60,591 nucleotides of DNA. Origin: an uncultured Methanomassiliicoccales archaeon. GTDB taxonomy: Archaea > Thermoplasmatota > Thermoplasmata > Methanomassiliicoccales > Methanomethylophilaceae. A model generated the notes under the pieces. The model saw only the letters and a list, made by a program, of their open reading frames with translations, was not told the DNA's origin and ran no database searches. Of this stretch, positions 43,945-53,198 are shown one piece after another. The position numbers and the translations under genes are program-made. Where the stretch lies: positions 1 through 60,591 of the forward strand of contig CAKUXX010000011.1 in the NCBI GenBank assembly GCA_934702355.1, written 5' to 3'. Numbering within the stretch: the first letter of the stretch is position 1; every line of letters starts with the position of its first letter.

Positions 43945-44882
43945 GCGACAGATGGTGCAAGGCATCCGCCCCGGGGAAGTTCGTGATCCTCGGGGAGCAT
44001 GCCGTGGTCTACGGCAAACCCGCAGTGGTCCTTGCAGTGGACATGAGGATGACCATCTCGGTCAGGGAATCCAAATTCAACACCATCAACGGAGACAAGA
44101 TCGACTTCAGAAGGCAGCCTCATCTGAGGTACCTTACACGCAACACCAGGCACGCCATAGACATCAGGACATCGAGTGAGATCCCGGTCGGATCCGGACT
44201 CGGATCCTCCGCCGCACTCTCGGCGGCCATGGCCCTTGCCCTGGACGAACTCCACAACGGCTCGATGACCGAGGCGGAGCTTGTTGAGGAGGCATACGGT
44301 GCCGAACTGTTCGCACAGGGCATCGGGAGCCCCATGGATGCCTCCGCATGCGTCCACGGCGGCGGCATAGCCGTCAACCTACCCGAGACACAGGACAGGC
44401 ACCTGTGGACTGTGGAACGCGGAGAGAGGAGATGGTCCGTATCGGACGTTGACGTGCCCGACATGACGTTCGTCATCGGGAACACGGGCATCAGGGCCCC
44501 AACCGGCCCTCTGGTGGACAAGGTCCGCAGATTCATCAACCACAGCTCCTTCGCGACGGAGGTCATCGACGACATCGAGAATGTCACGATCGAAGGCAGC
44601 AAGGCGCTTGCCAAGAACGACGTCGAGGCCCTTGGAAGACTTATGACGGAGGATCACAAACTCCTGTCGATCCTCGGGGTCTCGGGCACGGAACTCAACA
44701 AACTGGTCAACGCGGCCCTTCCTTATTCCTACGGGGCCAAACTCACGGGTGCCGGCGGCGGAGGGTGCATGATCGCACTTACCGACGAACCGGACAAGGT
44801 ATGCAAGGCCATCGAGACAAGAGGCGGCAAGGCATACGTCGTCAAGACAGGCGTACCCGGTGCGATGCTCCATCCGAGCTGA
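43941..44882 (+). CDS. mvk: Mevalonate kinase
   Basis: The 313-residue GHMP kinase phosphorylates mevalonate in the isoprenoid route to archaeal lipids. It shows APGKFVILGEHAVVYGKPA near residue 8, the ATP loop PVGSGLGSSAALS near 80, and the third motif KLTGAGGGGCMIAL near 265. The ATG at 43941 overlaps the upstream stop; longer frames to 43665 would add arginine-rich non-protein sequence. An Fe-S protein gene follows after four bases. Confidence 0.94.
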   Translation: MSDRWCKASAPGKFVILGEHAVVYGKPAVVLAVDMRMTISVRESKFNTINGDKIDFRRQPHLRYLTRNTRHAIDIRTSSEIPVGSGLGSSAALSAAMALALDELHNGSMTEAELVEEAYGAELFAQGIGSPMDASACVHGGGIAVNLPETQDRHLWTVERGERRWSVSDVDVPDMTFVIGNTGIRAPTGPLVDKVRRFINHSSFATEVIDDIENVTIEGSKALAKNDVEALGRLMTEDHKLLSILGVSGTELNKLVNAALPYSYGAKLTGAGGGGCMIALTDEPDKVCKAIETRGGKAYVVKTGVPGAMLHPS

Positions 44883-44886
44883 TACC

Positions 44887-45846
44887 ATGAGCATGGTGGA
44901 GCTTGGGAGAGAAGTCGACAGACTTCGCAACACATGCATCGGATGCGGAAGATGCTCCAAGGTATGCCCGTCGTTCAAACACGGCGGGATCGACCCTGCA
45001 GAGGTCATGATGGGCGGCACCGCCGACATGTCGATGTGCATCTGCTGCGGGAACTGTTCCAAGATCTGCAAGAGGACGGACCCCGCCAGAGTCATGATGG
45101 ACCTCATCGCGATCGAGAGGGACATGCACCCCTCCGAGACATTCAGAACGACAGGATATGTAGCACCGGTTCCCACAGATGCTCCCGCACCGGAATGGAC
45201 GGGCGACGACCTGTATGTAATGCCCGGATGCATCGCCAAGTGCAAAGTCCCTTATGTCGTGTCCGCGGCCGCGTCTGCATTCAAGAGCATGGGATTCGCG
45301 GCCTCCGAACTCGAAGAGAACACGTGCTGTCTGCACCCTGTCCAATTCAGGGACATGCCCGAAGTGGAGAGAAGGTCATACCGCAAGAGGATGCATGATT
45401 CCGCCCATGGGAAGGAGATCGTGACACTCTGTGCGGGATGCAGCGAGGAATTCATTGATTCCGGAATTGAGGCTGATCATATCATACGCTTCCTGGCGAG
45501 GAACATCGACCGTCTCCCCAGATTCGACAAGCCGGTCAAGGTCGGAATGGAGCCCGGATGTGCGGCGGAACCGTTCGCAGACGATATGCGGAAGGTCCTG
45601 GAAGCCATGAACTGCATCATAGTAAACAGCACATACGGATGCTGCGGAAAGGGTACGCCTGTGGCGAAACCCCTGATGCAGGAAAGGGAGTCCGAATGTG
45701 AAGGTGCCGAATGGATCGTCGTCGGATGCCCCATGTGTCAGGTCAAATACGACCAGTACGGCGGCATCGGATCAGTGCACATATCTGAACTTGTGGCGAT
45801 GGCCGCAGGGGACGACCGTTCCCTCGGATACCACATCAACAAGTGA
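44887..45846 (+). CDS. Fe-S oxidoreductase with two 4Fe-4S motifs and two CCG-type domains (HdrC/HdrB- or GlpC-like)
   Basis: The 319-residue protein has two ferredoxin motifs at the start (CIGCGRCSKVCPSF near 14-27 and CICCGNCSKIC near 49-59), then two CCG-like domains: one with CC in NTCCLHPVQF and CAGC, the other with PGCAAEP, YGCCGKG and GCPMC. This is the combined HdrC plus HdrB layout seen in HdrD/GlpC-type enzymes. It might reduce a disulfide or a quinone-like carrier. It follows mevalonate kinase by four bases; the two are probably in one operon although no functional link is known. Confidence 0.8.
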   Translation: MSMVELGREVDRLRNTCIGCGRCSKVCPSFKHGGIDPAEVMMGGTADMSMCICCGNCSKICKRTDPARVMMDLIAIERDMHPSETFRTTGYVAPVPTDAPAPEWTGDDLYVMPGCIAKCKVPYVVSAAASAFKSMGFAASELEENTCCLHPVQFRDMPEVERRSYRKRMHDSAHGKEIVTLCAGCSEEFIDSGIEADHIIRFLARNIDRLPRFDKPVKVGMEPGCAAEPFADDMRKVLEAMNCIIVNSTYGCCGKGTPVAKPLMQERESECEGAEWIVVGCPMCQVKYDQYGGIGSVHISELVAMAAGDDRSLGYHINK

Positions 45847-45885
45847 AAAAAATAAAAAAAAATGGGCCGAAGCCCGGTTTTTGAA

Positions 45886-47076
45886 TCAGATCAGATCCTC
45901 GAAGCCTTCTACGACCTGGGGGAACCTTTCCTTGACGACCTTCAGGAGGTTGTAGACGTTGACCTCTCCGATGTCCGAGTCCTTGATCATCTTGATCAGC
46001 TCGTCGATGGTCTCGTCGTCCAGGGATGCCAGTTTCTCCTTGGCCATCCAGTTCCTGAAGAGCTTGTCCTCCATCCTGTCACGCCACATCTTCTCGTAGG
46101 GCATGAGGGCGCTCTTGGAGAAGTCTCCCTTCTTGGCGCACTCGGAGAGGACCTTTCCGGCATACATTCCGGTCCTGCATGCGTGGCAGATTCCTCCGCC
46201 GGTGATGGGGTCGATGATCCTTGCGGCGTCTCCGACGAGGACGATGTTGTCATCCACGGCGCAGTCGAGTCCGGGGCATGTGGAGACGAATCCTCCCATG
46301 ATCTCGAGGCACTGTCCCTTGTTGAGACGGGGGTCCTCTGCGATGAACTTGTCAAGATAGTACTTTGCATCGGCGTTGCCTTTGCACAGCCTTCCCATGA
46401 CACCGATACCGACGTTGGCGATGCCGTTGCCCTTGGGGAAGATCCAAACGTATCCTCCGGGAGCGACGGAACCGATCACGAACTCGCAGTAGTCGGGTTC
46501 GCAGTCGATGTTGCACATCCTGTACTGGATGCACGAGTCGATGTCGTTGAGCTTGAGGTTGGTGTCGATGCCGGCCCAGCGTCCGACCTGACTCTCGTAT
46601 CCGTCTGCGGCGACGACGCACTTGGCGCGAATCTCGATCTCCTCGCCCATGCTCCTGGCCTTGATACCGACGATCTTCCCGTCCTCGCGGATGATTCCCG
46701 TACAGGAGGTGCGGAGCATGATCTGGGCTCCGGCCTCGGCGGCGTCCCTAGCGAGGGCCTTGTCGAACAGGTGCCTCTCGAGGACGTATCCGACCTCGGA
46801 ACCTGCCTTGGACTCGTCAAGCTGGAATGTCGTTCCCTGAGGGGACTTGATGATCGCACCCTTCATGTCGGCGCGGATCCAGACCGGATCGGGGGTGATC
46901 CCGACCTCCTCCAGCCACTTCTTGGAAACTCCCTCGGCGCACCTGAGGGGAGCTCCGACCTCTGCCTTCTTCTCGATGAGGATGGTCTTGAGGCCTCCCT
47001 CGGCGCAGTACCTGGCAGCCATGCTTCCGCCGGGACCTGCCCCGACGACGACTATGTCACACTCGATTGTCCTCAT
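45886..47076 (-). CDS. Digeranylgeranylglycerophospholipid reductase (geranylgeranyl reductase)
   Basis: The 396-residue flavoprotein reduces the double bonds of archaeal lipid chains. Landmarks: FAD motif DIVVVGAGPGGSMAARYCAE, PLRCAEGVS near 45, GGYVWIFPKG, and VGDAARIIDPITGGGI near 285. A GGAGTG site precedes the ATG. It is the last gene of the operon with ferredoxin, four bases behind it. The electron donor is therefore probably that ferredoxin, as demonstrated for the Methanosarcina acetivorans pair. Confidence 0.94.
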   Translation of the reverse strand: MRTIECDIVVVGAGPGGSMAARYCAEGGLKTILIEKKAEVGAPLRCAEGVSKKWLEEVGITPDPVWIRADMKGAIIKSPQGTTFQLDESKAGSEVGYVLERHLFDKALARDAAEAGAQIMLRTSCTGIIREDGKIVGIKARSMGEEIEIRAKCVVAADGYESQVGRWAGIDTNLKLNDIDSCIQYRMCNIDCEPDYCEFVIGSVAPGGYVWIFPKGNGIANVGIGVMGRLCKGNADAKYYLDKFIAEDPRLNKGQCLEIMGGFVSTCPGLDCAVDDNIVLVGDAARIIDPITGGGICHACRTGMYAGKVLSECAKKGDFSKSALMPYEKMWRDRMEDKLFRNWMAKEKLASLDDETIDELIKMIKDSDIGEVNVYNLLKVVKERFPQVVEGFEDLI

Positions 47077-47080
47077 GGGA

Positions 47081-47245
47081 TCACTCCATTGAAAGGGCCG
47101 CGACAGGGCACAGCTTCACGCATCTGCCGCATTTGATGCAGTCTTCATTGAACTCGAGAACGAAATCGTTCAGGAATATCGCGTTCTTGGGACAGGATCC
47201 CACACATCCTCCGCAGTGGAGGCATTTGTTGACATCTACCTTCAT
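47081..47245 (-). CDS. Two-cluster 4Fe-4S ferredoxin
   Basis: A 54-residue ferredoxin with two CxxCxxCxxxC motifs, CLHCGGCVGSCP and CIKCGRCVKLCP. It begins 23 bases after the tetraether synthase stop, with a GGAG site ten bases before the ATG, and ends four bases before the geranylgeranyl reductase. The arrangement fits an electron supply for both enzymes. It is too short to be noticed in many gene calls. Confidence 0.93.
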   Translation of the reverse strand: MKVDVNKCLHCGGCVGSCPKNAIFLNDFVLEFNEDCIKCGRCVKLCPVAALSME

Positions 47246-47268
47246 TTTCAATCAACTCCGAAATGTGT

Positions 47269-48894
47269 TCACTCCTCGTCCTTGGGAACGATGAGGGCGT
47301 CCGCGAGCTCCTTGGCCTCGGCGGCGTGTGTCTTCCTCCACTCGTCGAGCGGGACGGAGAACTTCTGCTCGATCTCCTTTCTGAACTCGGGTCCCGAGTT
47401 GTAGGCGCAGAACGGGTAGATGCGGAGGTCGGGTGTGATGTAGTGGACACCGCAGCGCCTGACCCTCTCAACATCGTAGTTGTAGCTGTCCTGGAAGTGC
47501 ATTCCTGCGACGAGCATCATCTTCCACGAGAATGCGGCAAGGGTGTCCTTGGACTTGTCGGACATGACGTCCTTGATGAGCGTCACGAACTTGGCCTTGG
47601 TGAGTCCCTCAGGCATCTTGCTCTCGTCGACGCAGCTGTTCAGGAGCTTGACGAGCTTGGCGATGTACATCTTCTTGAATCTGGAGTTCTCGGCCTTGTC
47701 CGCGATCTCGTTGAGACCGGCGGAGAACCTTGCGACATCGACGAACCTGGGGAAAGGCACGACGTTGCCCTTGTCATCCTGGAACAGGTATGTCGCGATA
47801 CCGCAGTGCGGGTGGGTTGTGAAAGTGACCTTGGTCTGTCCGAGGATGATGGACGCGAACTTGGATATGGGAGCCACGACGGGGACGGGATACCAGTCGT
47901 CCTTGGTGGCGTAGCCGGTCTGCTCCTCGACGCACCTGACGAGGTCGGGGAGGGTGAACCTTCCGGACTCGATCTCCTCGTGGGTGACCCTTCCTGTGAA
48001 TGCGATGGGCTGGAAGTTGACTCCTCTGATGATATCGGAGTTGTCGAATGCGAATTTGACGATGTCTCCGACGATGTCGTCGTTCATTCCCTTTCCGACG
48101 ACGGGAACAAGGACCACGGAGGGGGACTTGAGTCCGTCGGCCTTCAGCTTCCTGCAGTTCTCGAGGACGCCGAGCTTGATGGCCATCATCTTCCTTCCCC
48201 TGGATCTCATGTAGACCTCGTCTGTGAGTCCGTCGAACTGGAGGTAGATGGTGTTGAGTCCGGCTTCCTTGGCCGCCTTGAGGAACTCGTAGTCCTTGGC
48301 GAACTTGATACCGTTGGTGGCGACCTGGACCTGGGCGAAGCCGAGCTGCTTGGCATCCCTGACAACGTCGATGAACCTGGGGTAGACCGTGGGCTCTCCT
48401 CCGGCGAACTGGATGGCGGTGCACTTGATCGGCTTCTCGGACCTGAGGGCGACGAGCATGTCGTGGACCTGGTCGTAGTCGGGCTCGTACACATATCCCG
48501 CATCGTTCGCATTGGCGAAGCAGATGGGGCAGTTCATGTTGCACCTGTTGGTCAGGTCGAGGTTTGCGATGGCGGAACAGGAGAGCATGTCGATCCTCTC
48601 GCCGTCGATCACGATATGGACGGTGTCATCGGGATCGTTCCCGATGGTGCGGTCCATCGCGTTGTGGAGACCGACCCCGTCGTAAGCGTACTTCTCGGCT
48701 TTCAGGTAGAGATCGACATCCGACCAGTAGACATCGGAGAACTTTCCGTGCTCGGGGCAGGTCTTCTCCATGTAAACCTTGCCGTCTTTCGCGAAGATAT
48801 CGGCCTCAAGGATCTTTCCACAATCGGGGCAGATTGATTGGGTCTTCTTGGGAAGGCCCTTCTTGATGGCATAATTAGTCGCTGTAATCGTCAT
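47269..48894 (-). CDS. tes: Tetraether lipid synthase-like radical SAM enzyme (Tes/MJ0619 family)
   Basis: The 541-residue radical SAM protein has a zinc ribbon-like N-terminus (CPDCGKILEADIFAKDGK, CPEHGKF), the SAM cluster motif CNMNCPICF at residues 118-126, and a long C-terminal domain with more Cys (GVHYITPDLRIYPFCAYN). This matches the Tes family that joins two archaeol chains to form tetraether (GDGT) lipids. The ATG at 48894 has a TTTTATATC box 27-29 bases upstream, a leaderless start. It leads the operon with ferredoxin and geranylgeranyl reductase. The lipid role is inferred from family and neighbours. Confidence 0.85.
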   Translation of the reverse strand: MTITATNYAIKKGLPKKTQSICPDCGKILEADIFAKDGKVYMEKTCPEHGKFSDVYWSDVDLYLKAEKYAYDGVGLHNAMDRTIGNDPDDTVHIVIDGERIDMLSCSAIANLDLTNRCNMNCPICFANANDAGYVYEPDYDQVHDMLVALRSEKPIKCTAIQFAGGEPTVYPRFIDVVRDAKQLGFAQVQVATNGIKFAKDYEFLKAAKEAGLNTIYLQFDGLTDEVYMRSRGRKMMAIKLGVLENCRKLKADGLKSPSVVLVPVVGKGMNDDIVGDIVKFAFDNSDIIRGVNFQPIAFTGRVTHEEIESGRFTLPDLVRCVEEQTGYATKDDWYPVPVVAPISKFASIILGQTKVTFTTHPHCGIATYLFQDDKGNVVPFPRFVDVARFSAGLNEIADKAENSRFKKMYIAKLVKLLNSCVDESKMPEGLTKAKFVTLIKDVMSDKSKDTLAAFSWKMMLVAGMHFQDSYNYDVERVRRCGVHYITPDLRIYPFCAYNSGPEFRKEIEQKFSVPLDEWRKTHAAEAKELADALIVPKDEE

Positions 48895-48984
48895 GGTACT
48901 GGACTTGCAAAGTTCTCCAGATATAAAAAACAACGATAGACAAAATGCGACTGCCGACGATGTTAAACCGCATATACCCAGACA

Positions 48985-50394
48985 TCACGAGAAATCGGTG
49001 TGCAGATTCGTCTGGAATCTGTGGACTTCGCCGGGGATGTTGGTGGGGTATTTCCCGTTGACGCATGCGAGGCAGAGGTCGTTCTCGTTGAATCCGAGAG
49101 CCTCCACGAGACCCTCGAGACTGATGTATCCGAGACTGTCCGCACCGATGATCTCCCTGATCTCGTCGATAGAGTGGTGGTTCGCGATGAACTGATCCCT
49201 CGACTTCATGTCGACACCGTAGTAGCACGGGGCGATGATCGGAGGGCTTCCGACACGGACATGGACCTCTTTGGCCCCTGCGTTGCGGAGCATGGCGATC
49301 AGCTTCTTCAGGGTGGTACCCCTGACGATGCTGTCGTCGACAATCATGATGCGCTTACCGTTGACGGTGCTCTTGATGGGGTTCATCTTCATGGAAACGG
49401 CCCATTCCCTCTGCTTCTGCTCGGGCATGATGAAGGTCCTTCCAGCGAACCTGTTCTTCATGAATCCCTCTTCGTAAGGGATGCCCGCCACTGCGGAGTA
49501 TCCGATGGCATGCGCACGGCCGGAATCCGGTACGGGCATAACCAGGTCGACGTCAGCGGGGCATTCCCTGGCGAGGATCTCGCCGATCTTCCTGCGGACG
49601 TCATAGACCTCTCTTCCGTCGATGATGGAGTCAGGCCTTGCGAAGTACACCCACTCGAACATGCAGAGCGCTTTGGGGTGCTCTGCCGGCGGGGGGTAGA
49701 TCTTGAAAGTGTCTTTTGTTATCTCGCAGATCTCACCGGGCTGTATGTCGCGGATGAGTTCTCCGCGGAGCGTGTCGATGGCTGCGCTCTCAGAGACGAC
49801 GATGTATCCGCCGTCGATCTTCCCGAGGCAGAGCGGCCTGAATCCGTACATGTCACGTATCGCGAAGAGGCGGTCGTTGATGAGGATGGTCAGCGAGTAC
49901 GCGCCGTCCAGCTCGCCCATGGCGGCCCTGATGGACTTGACGGGGTCGTTGTACATCGTCATGTACTTTCCGAGAAGCTTAGTGACGAGCTCGCTGTCGG
50001 AATCCGTGAGGAAGGTCCAGCCCTCCTTCATGTATTTCTCCTTGAGCTCCGTGAAATTGGTTATGTCGCCGTTGTGTGCAACGGCCACCGTGCCGAAATT
50101 GGTCATCACGGTGATGGGCTGGGCATTCTCAGGACCTTTAGACCCTGTGGTAGAGTACCTGACGTGCCCAACGCCGACGTGGCCGAGGAGGGTCGGGAGC
50201 GACTCCTTGGGAATCGCATTGTTGACGAGACCATCGCCTTTGATGGTGTCGATCGTCTCCCCGTTGAAGACAGAAATTCCCGCGCTCTCCTGACCACGGT
50301 GTTGAATGATCATGAGGGCCGTGTACAAAGCTGATGCTACGTCGAAATCACCGCTGATTCCGACAACCCCACAACTGTGTTCCGGCCCGGCCAT
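48985..50394 (-). CDS. purF: Amidophosphoribosyltransferase
   Basis: The 469-residue enzyme makes phosphoribosylamine from PRPP and glutamine, the first step of purine synthesis. A seven-residue propeptide precedes the catalytic Cys8 (EHSCGVVGISG), which must be cleaved to expose it. The PRPP loop is MIVDDSIVRGTTLKKL near 350, and the end carries CLACVNGKYP, a C-terminal Cys pair seen in Fe-S-containing members. It lies ten bases after the L37e stop and shares its transcript. Confidence 0.95.
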   Translation of the reverse strand: MAGPEHSCGVVGISGDFDVASALYTALMIIQHRGQESAGISVFNGETIDTIKGDGLVNNAIPKESLPTLLGHVGVGHVRYSTTGSKGPENAQPITVMTNFGTVAVAHNGDITNFTELKEKYMKEGWTFLTDSDSELVTKLLGKYMTMYNDPVKSIRAAMGELDGAYSLTILINDRLFAIRDMYGFRPLCLGKIDGGYIVVSESAAIDTLRGELIRDIQPGEICEITKDTFKIYPPPAEHPKALCMFEWVYFARPDSIIDGREVYDVRRKIGEILARECPADVDLVMPVPDSGRAHAIGYSAVAGIPYEEGFMKNRFAGRTFIMPEQKQREWAVSMKMNPIKSTVNGKRIMIVDDSIVRGTTLKKLIAMLRNAGAKEVHVRVGSPPIIAPCYYGVDMKSRDQFIANHHSIDEIREIIGADSLGYISLEGLVEALGFNENDLCLACVNGKYPTNIPGEVHRFQTNLHTDFS

Positions 50395-50403
50395 TTGATC
50401 GCC

Positions 50404-50574
50404 TTAGTCGCGAAGCTTTGCCCAGCTGTAGGACCTGATGGTTGCGGTCTTGCCGTATCCGCAGGAAGCGCATACGCCCTTCCTGACGTGGTAGGCGCGC
50501 TTACCGCACCTGCGGCAGGGTATGTGTGTCTTGTATTTGTTGTGCCTTCCCTGTGCTGGTGTTCCCTTACCCAT
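50404..50574 (-). CDS. rpl37e: Ribosomal protein L37e
   Basis: A 56-residue ribosomal protein: MGKGTPAQGRHNKYKTHIPC then RRCGKRAYHVRKGVCASCGY and GKTATIRSYSWAKL. The four Cys (two CxxC) form the zinc site of the large-subunit protein. The ATG is preceded by AAGGAG. It sits directly upstream of purF. No Sm-like gene, its common partner elsewhere, is found here. Confidence 0.93.
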   Translation of the reverse strand: MGKGTPAQGRHNKYKTHIPCRRCGKRAYHVRKGVCASCGYGKTATIRSYSWAKLRD

Positions 50575-50780
50575 GATCAATCACTCCTTTTGTGTGAAAT
50601 GTTAATTCCGTTCTCTTGACGGATCCGCGGTCGACCCCATTAGGTTCGGGTCCATAGGGTATAGACCACGTCTATATTTGGACGATAAGGCATTCCCTAT
50701 TTGAATATTACTGATAGAGTACAGCCCCGCATAGTTCGGCCAGATACCGCATGCCCTTCCGACGGATATGATCCCGCCCA

Positions 50781-51902
50781 TCATACGAATGCACCGATGG
50801 TCGGTGCGTCCAGACGGTCCATATCGTAGAATATTATGGCCTCGCGGACCGCGTCGGCCCCGCATCCGATGCCCATGAAATGGTCCAGCATGGACATCCT
50901 CCAGAGGAGGTCCATGACCGTCACGGACATGCAGCCGTAGTAAGCGTTGAACATGTCGTCCTCGTACCCGTTGACATCCATGAGCGCGAACACGCTGCCC
51001 ATGAAGCTGTCGCGGCCGTTGAGCGTCCCGACATAATCGGACAGGACCTTGACGCCCTGCTGGTCGGGGACCTTTAGCCTTATGTCCATCGGATCGGCCT
51101 CGCCTTTGAAATGGAGGTCTCCCTCGTCGTCCATGACGCTCCAGACGATCCTGTCGGACTTGGCCATGAACATGTTCCAATTCCAGGAGCTGTCGCAGTA
51201 CACGGGGACGCTCATCGGGTCCTGCGAGGACATCGACTCCATAGCGAGCTCCCTGCCGGCCTCCTCCAGCGATTCCATGTCCAGCTCCCTCTCGGGCTGT
51301 GTTCCGGCGAGGGACATCACGGGCTCGATCTGCGCCAGATCCATGATCCTGCTGAGATAGGCCAGGTCCGTGAACATGGACATGTTCTCCGATACGGACA
51401 TCCTGAGTCCGGACGGATCTGCCATGACACCTGCCTCCCTGCAGTTGGAATAGAACTCTCTGTATACCGCGGTGGACTCCTCCATCGCGGCGCGTATCCT
51501 CTGGTCTGCGGACGACACCAGGGCCTTGGCCTCCGTGAGCGCATCTGCGCCCTTGCCTGTCCAAGCCCCTCTGCACGAGAGGTCCAGCTCGACCTTGAGG
51601 CGGTCGCTCGCATAGAGGTGGTACGGGAACTGCCTGCAGTACGCCGTCCTGTGATCGTAGACGGTGCATCTCCTGTCCTTCAGGAAGACGCAGGAACCGC
51701 AGCCCTTCTTCATCGCCAGTGCGAAATAGGGATTGGGGCCTTTGGTCCTCACTAGCTGCTCCGGATGATTCTTGCGGAAGAACGGGCGTTCTTCGGGCAG
51801 CACCTCCGGCTGACAAAGACAGCACATACCGCATTCGCTGGGGCATTCCACCTTCTTTCCGGCAACCTCTGAATAATCAACTTCGTAATCAGCCACAGAC
51901 AT
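50781..51902 (-). CDS. YkgJ-family cysteine-cluster protein
   Basis: A 373-residue protein. The N-terminal 100 residues have the YkgJ layout: CPSECGMCCLCQPEVLP, CGSCVFLKDRRCTVYDHRTAYCRQFPYHL, which may bind zinc or an Fe-S cluster. The rest is acidic and helical. The ATG at 51902 overlaps the pyrC stop region by 14 bases; an ATG at 51935 would overlap further. It is the last gene of the arsA-pyrC run. Function unknown. Confidence 0.7.
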   Translation of the reverse strand: MSVADYEVDYSEVAGKKVECPSECGMCCLCQPEVLPEERPFFRKNHPEQLVRTKGPNPYFALAMKKGCGSCVFLKDRRCTVYDHRTAYCRQFPYHLYASDRLKVELDLSCRGAWTGKGADALTEAKALVSSADQRIRAAMEESTAVYREFYSNCREAGVMADPSGLRMSVSENMSMFTDLAYLSRIMDLAQIEPVMSLAGTQPERELDMESLEEAGRELAMESMSSQDPMSVPVYCDSSWNWNMFMAKSDRIVWSVMDDEGDLHFKGEADPMDIRLKVPDQQGVKVLSDYVGTLNGRDSFMGSVFALMDVNGYEDDMFNAYYGCMSVTVMDLLWRMSMLDHFMGIGCGADAVREAIIFYDMDRLDAPTIGAFV

Positions 51903-53154
51903 CACGCCCGAGGGGTTCTCCGCAGAACTCCCCATCCTGCACCTGGACCTCGCCCCTGACCATAACTGTTTCGGGGAAGACAGCGCCGTATCCTCCGTAC
52001 GGGGAATGACCGCACTTGCTGTGGAGCGCCTTGACGTCTATCTGCGTGGCCTTCCTCATATCGTATATCTGTATGTCCGCGTCGAATCCTTCGGCCAGTC
52101 TCCCCTTCCTGAGGGAGAACAGCCTTCCGGGGTTCTCAGCGCCCATCGATACGGCCAAGGACATCGGGACGGTGCCCCTGCGGACCATGTCCATGACCAT
52201 GGGCATGGTGGTCTCGACGCCGGGTATCCCCGACGGGGCCGCATCGAACTCCTGCGACTTCTCCTCCGCCGTGTGGGGGGCATGGTCGGTGCCGATCATG
52301 TCCACATCGCCTTTGACGAATCTTGCGAAGAGCCTGTCGCGGTTCTCCAGGTCGCGTATGGGGGGATTGACCTTGTACTCGGCCCCGGTGAAGCGGTCCA
52401 CTTCGAACATTAGGTGGTGCATCGTGACCTCCGTGGAGAATCCTGCGGACCTTGCCAGGTCCAGGCCCTCGGGGGTCGTGATATGGCATATGTTCACCCG
52501 GGATCCACCGAAGCTGTCGGCGAGCCTCCTGATGGCGTTCAGCTCCGCCTCGGCGGGACGGTTCCTCAGATGGTCCCTGGTGCACCCTTCGGGCGCCTTC
52601 TTGATCAGATGGTCGTCCTCCGCGTGAACGCTCAGACGCTTTCCCGTGGAGAGGGCGTTGCGGACGGCGGGGATCATCTCCTCGTCGTCATCGAGGAGTA
52701 TGTTCCCTGTCGTGGATCCCATGAACAGCTTGAAACCCGGGACCAAAGGTGCGATGGAAGCGGCATTGATGTTCGCCGTCACCGCTGCGAACAACCCGTA
52801 GTCCACATTGGCCCTGCCCCTGACCGAGGACTTCTTGTCCATCAGGCTCTGGAGGTCCGTGACCGGGGGCTTGGTGTTGGGCATGTCGAGGACGCACGTC
52901 ACGCCGCCGTAGGCCGCGGACAGCGTTCCCGTCCCGAAGGTCTCCTTGGAGGTCATCCCGGGATCGCGGAAGTGCACATGGGGATCGATGAACCCGGGGA
53001 GCATTATCTGACTTGTCCCCAGCTCTATGCGCTCGTCCCCTCCGCGCACCATGCTCCCCATGGTGACTATGCTGCCGTCGCAGATCCCGATCTCCGTGTA
53101 GCGGAGCTCCCCGTCCACGAAGGCACGGCCTGCGATAACCTTCTCGACATCCAT
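51889..53154 (-). CDS. pyrC: Dihydroorotase
   Basis: The 421-residue amidohydrolase closes carbamoyl aspartate to dihydroorotate in pyrimidine synthesis. Metal ligands are in PGFIDPHVHFRDPG near 50-60, LSVHAEDDHL and HICHITTPE further on, and the catalytic Asp in MIGTDHAPH near 285. These are the class I features. The ATG at 53154 has an AGGTGG site at six bases; an upstream start at 53202 would run into the previous gene. It is inside the arsA transcript. Confidence 0.9.
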   Translation of the reverse strand: MDVEKVIAGRAFVDGELRYTEIGICDGSIVTMGSMVRGGDERIELGTSQIMLPGFIDPHVHFRDPGMTSKETFGTGTLSAAYGGVTCVLDMPNTKPPVTDLQSLMDKKSSVRGRANVDYGLFAAVTANINAASIAPLVPGFKLFMGSTTGNILLDDDEEMIPAVRNALSTGKRLSVHAEDDHLIKKAPEGCTRDHLRNRPAEAELNAIRRLADSFGGSRVNICHITTPEGLDLARSAGFSTEVTMHHLMFEVDRFTGAEYKVNPPIRDLENRDRLFARFVKGDVDMIGTDHAPHTAEEKSQEFDAAPSGIPGVETTMPMVMDMVRRGTVPMSLAVSMGAENPGRLFSLRKGRLAEGFDADIQIYDMRKATQIDVKALHSKCGHSPYGGYGAVFPETVMVRGEVQVQDGEFCGEPLGRDVCG

Positions 53155-53198
53155 ACCGAACCACCTGACCGCTCCCGGGCCGTAGCCTGTGCGGAAGA

